This document shows, in pieces, positions 49,401 to 61,100 of a stretch of DNA of 64,000 nt. Every line of letters begins with the position of its first letter. The first letter of the stretch is position 1. The position numbers were made by a program, and so were the translations under genes. The stretch comes from Nematostella vectensis (Eukaryota > Cnidaria > Anthozoa > Actiniaria > Edwardsiidae). The notes below the pieces were generated by a model that saw nothing but the letters and a program-made list of their open reading frames with translations, did not search any database and was not told the DNA's origin. The stretch is taken from NCBI RefSeq assembly GCF_932526225.1, contig NC_064041.1, forward strand, positions 2,306,699 through 2,370,698. Direction: 5' to 3'.

Positions 49401-52400
49401 ACAAACACTTACAGTGTAGAAATACAACAAGCACTTACAGTGTAGAAATACAACAAGCACTTACAATGTAGAAATGCAACAAGCACTTACAATGTAGAAA
49501 TGCAACAAGCACTAACAGTGTAGAAATACAACAAGCACTTAAAATGTAGAAATACAACAAGCACTTACAGTGTAGAAATACAACAAGCACTTACAGTGTA
49601 GAAATACAACAAGCACTTACAGTGTAGAAATACAACAAGCACTTAAAATGTAGAAATACAACAAGCACTTACAGTGTAGAAATACAACAAGCACTTACAG
49701 TGTAGAAATACAACAAGCACTTACAGTGTAGAAATACAACAAGCACTTACAGTGTAGAAATACAACAAACACCAACAGTGTATTAAAACAATAAGCACAA
49801 AGCACAGTGTGAAAATAAAATAATAGAAGTCACTTTTACACGGTGCTCTGTTTAAGGCTATTTTATAGAAAAGAAACGTTAAGGGAATACCTTGAGCTCA
49901 TCTCTATTGCTTCTAACCCCTTCACAGGGACCTCGTGGTATAAAGGGTGCCTCTGGCCTTCAGGGTGGACCTGGCTTACAGGTAAGTATTACAGATAGAA
50001 TAACAAATCAACAACTATTTGTTTATAGTGGTACCTTATTAGGTGACCACAATCAGCAAAGAGACAATGGTCGCATAATTTTAATTAAAAGGTTGGTCAC
50101 TTTAAAGATTTCTAAATACTGTTATTTTTGTGTTTGATTTTTTTTTATAATGGCCGATGAATAGGGGTTTTGTCGCTCTTTGGTCACTTAATTGGGGTGT
50201 CTAATATAGTATTAAAGCAAAAAAAAATAGGACTAGGTTAACGGCTTAGTAGAATTACCGCTGTACTTTTTTAATTCCATTTTTTTTCTCAGGGTTACCC
50301 TGGAAATCCAGGAACGCCTGGCAGTCAAGGACCTTCCGTGAGTTAGTCTTATTCTTCTTTTGTGTTTTGTCAATCACATGATTGACAGTTTTGATTGACA
50401 ACTTTTCCAGGGCCCTGGAGGGTTCAAGGGACCAATAGGAATCACCGGACTACAAGGCGCAAGGGTGAGTATGCATGTTCGGAAGCCTGTCGGTAAAGCC
50501 TCGTATAACTGTCATCGGCAGAAGCCTCGGAATTGTATCGTCGTCGGAAAAAACACGGAATATTTCCGACGTCGAAGGTGCTATTTTCTGGTTATCAACG
50601 TTTTGTTATTAACGGCATAGTCGCCGTTATTGCCTCGGAATGGCATCGCCATTGATGTCGTATTTCACGATTTCTTATTCTGCTGGGCTACAGGCATGTT
50701 CAGTTGTGTCTGAACAAAGAGCATTTTGGTCTGAACCATTTTGTTTTCCTTAGAAGTGGAGTAAAGTAGGTTAAATCTATTTCTAAGTCATCAGCTAACC
50801 CCTGTACACATCTGACTGTCCTTTTGTTTCAGGGAATAACTGGCCCCCAGGGAGAGACCGGTTCAGATGGCGCCCAAGGTGCCCCGGTAAGAATATCTCA
50901 AAACGAGCACGAAAATGTTTAATACTCATTAACGTTAACATTCTCTTTGTTATAGGGAGAAGGTGGTTTACAAGGTCCTATCGGACTTCAAGGTCAACGG
51001 GGACCCCCGGTATGTATTACTCCCTCCCTCCACTTTATTTTACTCATCCAGTCCCTCTTACTTTTAATAAGACACGTACTTTATCTGACCATAATCAATA
51101 TTTTTTTTTCTCCCGCTTTTCTCTTACCCCGCTTCACTTCTACCCCATATATTCTCTGACCATCATAATCTCATATGTTTTAGGGACCAAAGGGATCTCG
51201 TGGCATCGCTGGCGAGGCCGGACCAGATGGGCCAGCGGTAAAATCCTTGCATTTAAGATGGTTCAGATTAGTTTAAGATAGAAAGTTTGAAATAATGTTA
51301 CTGTTTTGGAATTCTCGTTAGGGCGCTCAAGGGAAAGCTGGAGCGAAAGGAACAACTGGTCCAAACGGGGAGAAGGTTCGTGGCGTGAATTACTGAAACA
51401 TATATGTGTTAATTGTGATTTCCAAAAAACCTTTTTCAAGTTGCCAACAGTTATAAAGTATCTTAAATTAACAGAATGATTGTTTTGTCTGTTTCAGGGC
51501 CCTGCTGGTTTAGATGGCAAGAACGGAATCAACGGCGAGGATGTAAGATATTCATTACAGTGCCCTTCTCAGCAACAGCTTTGTAATTGTTTTCATTAAA
51601 TATTGGAAGACATAATGTGTTCGAAATGTGTCTCGAAATAACCATATAAAAAGTCTGATACTTTATTTACCAATTTGTCGGTGATGTATGTCTTGTTTCA
51701 CTCTTTACCACAGGGTGCCCCTGGATCTGATGGAGCTCAAGGAAACCCAGGACCTCAGGTACAAGCGCAAACGCGTCTATTCTTCGCTTTCACACTCCGA
51801 TACAAATGGAATATAACACTTGATATATAAGGAACATGATTGGAAACCTGGCTTTTTCAAGGGTGGATATGAATTTGTGTGTGTTCAGTATTCACGGGCG
51901 ACAAAACTAAACAGGCCGTCTCTTCAAGCTGAACATATTACTTGAGTCGTAATCCAATAAAGGAAAACCACTAGGGATGCACACTCGTCTAAAACTATAC
52001 ACACTAAGTGGTGGGGTGGGGCGGGGCGGGGCGGGGCGGGGCGGGGTTGGGCGGGGTGGGGCTTGGATGAGATTCATGTTGACCCTCACCATAGGGGACT
52101 TGCGCTAAGAGATCACGTGGTCAAACAAAAAAATCAGAAATGACTTCCTCCGTCACACCAGACAACGACGAAGAAATAAAATCTTTAAATAAAACCAAAC
52201 ACTTTCTTAAAAAAATAATTTTGTTTTGTTTACTGGTGGTAGTTATAAATCACAATTTTGCATCAACACTAGGCCTTATCCAGGATCTCTTGTGGGTGAA
52301 GATTAAGGAATAGCTCCAATGTATCTGATCTTAGATAAGGCTGGGGAGAAGATAGGTCCCTTCTGGCTACGCCTATGATATCATATTTTTAATACGACCT

Positions 52401-55400
52401 GTTCTGGTTATTAGCGTTATAGTGATACCGTTTCTTACTATTTCAGGGTCCTACTGGCACTCGTGGTATTCCTGGCCCACAAGGCAAGAACGGAAAAATG
52501 GTACGGCTTACTCTCCTCTCTAGTGATCTTATCTTTAATTTCTAAAAATATAAAATGGGAGCTCCGTTAGGATTTGCATATTCAGATTTGGTTCTACGTT
52601 TACGGTTGAATCTTTATTTTTCTAAATATGTCAAGCTAAAAATAAAAACAGAACAATAACCATTTTGCATGTATTATTCCTTGGGCTAGATTCAATCTCT
52701 CCTCAATAATGCAGGATTGAAATGAATAAACTGTGGCCCATGAATGCCCCTCGCACTCTGGTCATATCCCCTTTGAAAGATTATAGACTCTTTGTTCCCA
52801 TTCCCTCATCGTACCTAGGTATCAATAGAAAGATAGGAGCCATGCTGTACATTTAATGGCGACAGTAGCCCTGAACTGATAAACGTATTTTGAGATTTTT
52901 TAGTCCTCCGAATTAGCATCTAATTCTGACTTTCCTTCACTACAGGGTCCTGCCGGACCACGTGGGCCAAGCGGAAAGAACGGAGAACCCGGACCCCAGG
53001 TAACAAAGATATGTTCATGGTGTTCACTGTATTGTACAGAAAAACACGACATAGTTAAAAACATTCGATTTATGATAGCATGCATATGTTATATCAGGAC
53101 AGACTTGTGGGTTCCACAGATGTTCTTGTTTTCTTCAGAGAAAATCCTAAATAATCCAGAAAAAAAGATACATTTTTGAGACTTCTAAAGGCTGTTAGGA
53201 TATTATTGTATAGTAAAACATATAACTACTCAAGCGTTTGATAAATCCGTTGACCGTCAAAAATGTTTTCCGAATGTCGAAAATGTTTTACAAATGTCGA
53301 AAATGTTTTCCGAATGTCGAAAATGTTTTAGAAATGTCGAAAATGTTTTCCAAATGTTTTTCCAAAGTGTTCACTGCACAGTACTTTACCACTACTAAAA
53401 CCGTGCTTATTTTGTTTCTTTTATTTCTAGGGACCAGAAGGTGAGGCAGGCGCGAATGGGGTCAGCGGTCCCAAGGGCGAAATGGTAAGCGTGCTTCTTA
53501 TGCGCTATGATTCATACCACAATGTTATTGATTCATGTTGTTGTATTTCGCCAGGGCCCCGAGGGCGAAGCAGGCCAGCCCGGACCACCAGGCCCCCCCG
53601 GACCTAACGTAAGATCCCCCTCTAACAAAAAACATTCATCCTACATTCGTTATTGGCACCTTAAGGCGAAGACGGTAATCATGACGAAAGCATAAACAAC
53701 AGAATGTATTAAGTTCAATAGCAGCCCGTAAATGCATCCTGCCCTATTAGGTTTATCATATTTCAGTCGTTACCAAATAATGAGGTAAAAATCGTCTACC
53801 GAGGAAGTGGACGGTTGCCTTTTTCATCTCTCACGAAGTGTAACAGCTGATTTAGAAATAATGTTCTTACCTATTTCTTTATCTTTTTCGTATCATTACG
53901 TTTAGCATTTTTTATTGCTAGCAGTTTTGAATAATGCGCCATGCGCTAACGCAGTTTTCAGTATCGTTGTCATTGTCGTAGTCGTCGTCTCTGTTGTGAT
54001 TGTTGTTGGCGTCATCGTCTTAGACCACCATTATATTTTATAAGCTTCTGGAAAAAAGAGCCTCACGATTTTAGCCAAATTTGTTCATTACTCGTCTGGG
54101 AATAAACTAATAGAAAATGACTAAAATTTCGTCCAGTCACCAAAGAATTACCAATACCAGTATCCAATTCATTGCCTTCTCGCAGGCGTGTACTTAGCGA
54201 ATTTCGCGTGGCCTCATTTTGACGCGAGGTGGCTGGAAAAGAGAAAAGGGGAGGGGTTGTCTTAAAAATGAAATGGCGGTCGCGAATCGTCGCGTCGCCT
54301 AGGTGTGCGCAAAAAACTCTGACGTAGACGTCTGCAAGTAGGCTATTGAATTTATTGCACCTTTTGTGACGACGAAAGTTTTATTTTTTTTACATTATCC
54401 TTGGCTTATCTTTGTTTTGTAAGATAACATAATGTGTTGCTCGAAGGGTGTCGATGGAAACGCCGGCAGACAGGGAGAGCCTGGGCCCAAGGGCAACGCC
54501 GTAAGTACCACGCGATACAGCGTGTAACCCGCTTTGCATCATGGATAGCATATGAATACCAAAATCCCCGTATTTGAAATTTATGCAGATTTAAGTAAGC
54601 CTATAAATGATGGATATATAATATAATTTCAATCAAATTTTTTTGTCAATATTTAAATGAATCAAATATCATTTATGAATTATCACACTTGCCCCGTGCT
54701 CCACGGTTATTTCCAAGCTTTCTTCAAATATATATTGCTATTTTTTAATGAAACAATTTCAAAGGAGTGGCTTATGGAGATCCTTTAAATTTCTTGTTAG
54801 GGCATGCAAGGCGCCCAAGGGCCTGCTGGTCGTAACGGCGCCAGAGGCGGACGGGTAAGGATACGTGAGCCAATCCCATATTGCGTGACGCGTGACATGA
54901 TGTCCACGAACTATGGCCCGTCGTCACGCAATACGAGTCGCATAATCCCATTGTTTGTTTCTTCGTGATGATGGGGGTTGTGAGCGCAGGGGTGGCATCT
55001 ACAAGAACGTTGAAATATTGTGGACCAATTTGTTCTTCACGTTTCTGTTCAGCGAGCTTCTACCTCGAACCTCTAGAAGACCATGTTTATGTGATGCACA
55101 TAAAATACTATAAATACTATATCATGTGTGAAAATGACAGGTCTCGTGATTATATGTGACTATAATGTGTGTGAATTATTGACAGGTCTCGTGTTTATAT
55201 TTCACTATAATGTGTGTATTATTGACAATGTGTGTGTATTATTCACGGGACTCGTGATAATATGTGACTATAATGTGTGTGTATTATTGACAGGTCTCGT
55301 GTTTATATTTCACTATAATGTGTGTGTATTATTGAAAGGCATTGTGTTTTTATGTGACTACAATGTGTGTGTATTATTCACAGGTCTCGTGATTATATGT

Positions 55401-58120
55401 GACTATAATGTGTGTGTATTATTCACAGGGCCCTGTGGGTCAGACCGGCCAACCCGGTACACCTGGTCCCGACGGCGCTGCTGTGAGTATTTACTGACGT
55501 CAAAATCAGCAGCACATGCTTTAAAATAAATATTCAATTTTTAAAAGAAAGGGCTCAAGAAAACAAATACAAAAGGCCAGAGAGAGTCTCAGTAGCAGGA
55601 AAAAGGTTCAGTACATCTTATCATTATTGGGAATGATATTTAAATATAGTGTTTATCGGAGAAGTCAAAACGAGGATTTGAAAAGGTGTCTGTAAATCGA
55701 GCTCTCTACTACGACAGTATTCGACAACAAAGAGCTGACCATTATTTATCAATTGTATAATTGATTGAAATTCGAGAGTTATAGCTGTTGCCTTATGTGA
55801 CGAGTAAAGTCAGTTACCTCGCGATGTTTGCGATGTAGAAATAATCAACATTTTTTTCATATATTTATTGCTCATATGGTATGGTATGCTTGGTGGTCGA
55901 AACATATATCTTATATTATTTATATTGGTTGGTCTATGTGGCAAGTATAAATACTTTCTTCATTTTATTGACAGGGGGAACCGGGTGCCCGTGGACCCAG
56001 AGGCAAGCTTGGACCGGCCGGTGAGAGGGTAGGTTAGACTTCCAAAACTTATGATGTGCTTGTGTTATATTACCAGAACTTGTTCAAGTTAACTATGTAT
56101 CAAAACGAGTTTTTTTTAGGAAGGTTAAATAGAAAATGGTTAACCTTGCCACAATTAGATACGCTGAGTATCTACAACTTTCAAACGTTCCCTGTATACT
56201 ACTTACTACGGGCTTTGATTTATTTATTTGTCATCTTAATTACTTGAGTTACTGCCATTCATTTGGAATTGAAAATAAAGGATCAATTTCCGTGCTAGAT
56301 TTCTCAAGCTTCAAGTTGCCCTTGCGTACTTCCTGCTATGCCTGCATTCCTTTATATTAAAAGCGAAAAACTCCGTACACACCAAAGTTATCGAAACAAA
56401 AATAAAGAAAAAGTAAGAAAAAAAGAATTCAAAGCGGTATGGTAGCGTAGTAATAGCATGCGAGGCTGCGAATAAAGTATTCTAAAAAGCGTTATGACAA
56501 TTTCAGCCTGGCGCTGTTTGCAGCATTTCGCGAGGCGTCATAGTCACCAGTCTCTTTTGGGATGCCTTGCTTATGTGGCAAGAAGTGTGTTTCTAAGGTC
56601 ACGTGGTTTGTCGTTGCAGGGTGAGATGGGTCCTGATGGTCCTGCTGGCCTTGCTGGCAGTCAAGGAGAACAGGTAACGCAATTTATCACGATTTGTCAC
56701 GCACTTCCTGAAAATTCATTTGTAAGGTTTAACCACAGCCATTGATTTAACAGGCCCTGATCTTTATTTCATTTACCGCCTACAATCAATTAAATTTCTA
56801 TTTCTATTTTTTAATTCCACTCAAGCTTGTTTGGCATACATTGACAAAGATGCTCGAATTGATATTTTGTTACCATGCATTAAAAGCTATTTTTTACCGA
56901 GTTTGACAATCGATTGATTTGTCTAAGTATGTTATAAAGAATATTTTTTGGAAGTATGGTGTATGATTAGGCTTGTAGTCAGTCAAGGAGAACAGGTAAC
57001 GCAATTTGTCACGCACTCCCTGAAAATTCATTTGTAAGGTTTAACCACAGCCATTGATTTAACAGGCCCTGATCTTTATTTTATTTACCGCCTACAATCA
57101 ATTAAATTTCTATTTCTATTTTTTAATTCCACTTAAGCTTGTTTGGCATACATTGACAACGACGCTCGAATTGATATTTTGTTACCATGCATTAAAAGCT
57201 ATTTTTTACCGAGTTTGACAATCGATTGATTTGTCTAAGTATGTTATAAATGATATTTTTTGGAAGTATGGTGTATGATCAGGCTTGTATCCAGGATCTC
57301 TAAAAAGAAGGGCAATGAGAGAGGAGAAATGATCCCGCCCTATGGCCTTTGATCTTATATACTCATATGAACTCATTTCAGGGACCTCAAGGACCTGTCG
57401 GCATGAAGGGAGACAACGGACCCCAGGGGGGAGCGGTAAGAACAATTATTATATAACGGGATGTTACGTAATGTTGTAAAGATGGTTTTAATCTGCTTCT
57501 AAGGTTATTACACAGTAGTATCCACGACATCCTTAATATTATTGTTTAAATTGGTAAACGTGTTTTACATTTTCCACAGGGAGCCCCTGGACCTAGCGGT
57601 GGCCGCGGCGCTAATGGTCTCCCTGGCCCTCGAGTACGTTAAGAAAGCTGACACTGATAACAGTAAACACCCGCAAACAATATAAGAACTTAGAGATTAA
57701 GAACCTACAGCCTGGTGGGGAAGAATAGGTTCTTATTTGAAAGATGTTGTCAAAATTCTGATTTGCGGTTGTGAGAAAAAACTAGAGAGAAAATATACTT
57801 TTCATTCAATTTTTGTTGCATTGCATACTGTAGTTAAATACAACATTGATTCATTTGTTGTGCTCAACATTAACTGTTGTTGTTATCGTGAAAATGAAAA
57901 GAACAAGTTTTAAAAGAACCTAAACAGCCTGATTTTTTACACCGATTCATAAGAACCTATCCATCTTGATCTTGAAAAGTCTAGGTTCATTTACCCGAGT
58001 GTTTACTGTATCAATATTCTACCGACTTAAAACACTCATAAAAGTTTATTATTCAAAATTTTGAGAAACTTCCATGTTAAAATGATGTTTGTATAAGACT
58101 AGTAAAATAATGAGCTACCG

Positions 58121-58184
<64 letters not shown>

Positions 58185-61100
58185 CAGGGGATTTCCCCTG
58201 ATGAGTGGGCAACCACGAAACAGGCCTGTAGGGAAACCTATGTAGTTTGTATTTTTCTCAAACCAACACTATACAACACCGCTCTACTTTCGAGTATTGA
58301 GCACTTTCTATGAAAGCCTTCAACCATCATTTTATATATATATATATGGAACTGTTGCGCCGACCAATTACGAGCCAAATTGAAACTGTAAAATATAAAC
58401 AAGTCTCTGTCTAAACTCTGGCTTTGATTCGTCAGAAGACAATTAATCCATACTTATTTGTGGCTGTTCACGGGTTTACTTGACACGCTATAAATAAAAC
58501 ACAGCTAAATGCAGGCATTATGTTTCAAGAAAACATCGAAACTTTTAAAATGTTTTCAGCATAGCAGTATATGAATTATATAAATATTTTGTATAAAAAA
58601 TCTCATTGACAGTTCATAACTTGTGTTTTTTTAACTTTCAGGGCTCTCGAGGAACTAAGGGCGAGGCTGGTCCACCTGGCCCAAATGGTCCAAAGGTAAT
58701 GAAGCGATGCAGTATTCCAGCTATTCTTCGCTTTGGTTGATTATATTTGTTATGTTTGATCTTTCAAGTTACAAAAAGTGGCATTCCACTGCGTGTTATT
58801 CATCGGCGATTTTCTCTCATGTTGTTTCTAGGGCAACGTTGGGCCTGCTGGGCAAGTGGGCAACAACGGACAAGACGGCACTCCTGTGAGTTTGGGGTTT
58901 TCAAAATGTTTTGCTGGACACTTTTTTGGTTTAAAAACTATACCTTAAGCTGTTACGATTTTTTCGTGAATATCTCCCGCGCGATATATAACAAGTTTTT
59001 ATTTGCATTCAGGGCAAAGATGGCGTACCGGGCACCAATGGCGGCAAAGGACAGCCTGGGCCTCAGGTGAAGGATTTCATTACCTTTCTGGTATTTAGTG
59101 ACTTCAGCAGCCAAAAAAAAAAAACATTCAGACAATCCAGGGCAGACTCCTGAAGGAGTCATTTAAGAAACGAAAGCAGGAGTCGACAACCGTTTTTTGG
59201 TGAACCATATCTATACTCTGGTAAACGAACAACACTATTTGGGTGTTTGAAAATTGAAAAGTATAAATAAAAATGAATGAAGAACTAGCTTGGCATCGGG
59301 GTACTAGTAGAAATACCCGTGGGATAAGAACTGGTCGAATAACGCTAGTGTTGGTTTTAGGGTCCCAATGGAGAGGCTGGACCACCCGGACCACCAGGCA
59401 CCCGTGGAGAGGCGGTAAGAGATATTGTATTTATTTGGATGAAAATTATTATTATTATGACCACGTGAGGGTTCACGGCCCTTATCAGGAAGATGTAGGC
59501 AGCCTTTAGAAATCGTGTTAACTCTTCCATGAGCCTGTTGTGCTCGACGAAGAATACCGCCCGATTCCTGAGTCTTATCTTTGCTTTTGCAGGGATTACC
59601 CGGCCCTCGAGGTCACCCTGGCGGAGTTGGTAAAGTTGGTCTCAGGGTACGTACGAAATGGGTATTTACCTGAATTTATTAATTCTTACAACACGACAAT
59701 CCCAGGACACCAGAGACGTGCCGGTAGTGAACATTTTGATTGACCTTATTTTAAGAGAAAGATGCTGAAGACTTAAAAAGTGTTTTTGAGAAGTACCTCT
59801 AATACCTAACACTTAATACTATCATTGATTTCGCAGGGCGACAGAGGCAAGGATGGACGTGACGGTGAACCTGGAGCCTTGGGCCCGCGAGTATGTATCT
59901 TACGATACGGTATTGGATATTCCAATCATGAATCAAGCTATTTTGTACAACCAAGAGGGATTTTGGTCCCATTTCTCATTTAACCGCATCTCCCTGCGCA
60001 AAGCGAGTTCCAATTATAATGCATTCTATTTTCACATGTCAGGGACCAACTGGTAACAAGGGAGAACTAGGCAGAGCCGGACGAACGGGAGATCAGGTCA
60101 GCCATTAAACGTAACGTCACTTTGAGGGGCTGCGCCATGAGTTTTTTTGTGGGCCAAGGACTTCTCAACAATCCGCTATTAGAGGAGAAACGAGAGCTAT
60201 CAATTAAAGGGGTGGTTGCATGAGTTTTTGGTGGGCTAAGGTTTACTCAATAACACACCATTTGAGGAGAGACCAAAGCTTTAAATTAAAGGGTTGGTGT
60301 CATGAGTTTTTGGTGGGCCAAGGTTTACTCAATAATCCACCATTTGAGGAGAGAGGTAAGCTATCAATTAAATGGGTGGTGTCATGAGTTTTTGGTGGGC
60401 CAAGGTTTACTCAATAAAACACCATTTGAGGAGAGAGGTAAGCTATCAATTAAAGGGGTGGTGTCATGAGTTTTCCGTGGGCGACGGTTTACTCAACAAC
60501 CCGGCATTACAGGAGAAAGGAAAGATGAGGATAGTCGAAGACGCACCAATGAGACTTACTATGTGAAGTCGTATAATGTCAATGCCAATTACCTTATATG
60601 TCCTTTATACCCTTTATTACATTATCTAAGTGCAAAACGTGACCCAAATTATTAAACGTGTAATTCGAAACATGATACATTATACACACTTATACGGTCA
60701 AACGTTAATTTAAATATCGGTAATATGGCTACTCGAAATATGGCAGGTTCGGTGAAACGTAGCCAAGTCTTGTTATATTGTTAGTATTTAAAGTATTTAA
60801 GTATTTAACTCAAAGAAAAGTGGTAACTGGCTTATCACCTATCCCGGCTCTCTTTTGTCTACAGGGTGTGGCCGGACGTCGTGGGGTTACTGGACAACCT
60901 GGGCTCAAGGGAGAGAAGGTGAGACGATATTCTAGGGCTCAAGGGAGAGAAAGTGAAATGATATTCTAGGGCTCAAGGGAGAGGTGAGACGATATTCTAG
61001 GCTCAAGGGAGAGAAGGTGAGATGATATTCTAAAGCTCAAGGGAGAGAAGGTGAGATGATATTCTAGGATCATGGAAGAGACGGTGAGATGATATTCTAG

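Noticed and set aside
55128-55529. 133-codon open frame with a repeated NVCVLFTGLV pattern
   Set aside because: Product of the 45-bp intronic array; it enters the collagen exon in the wrong frame.
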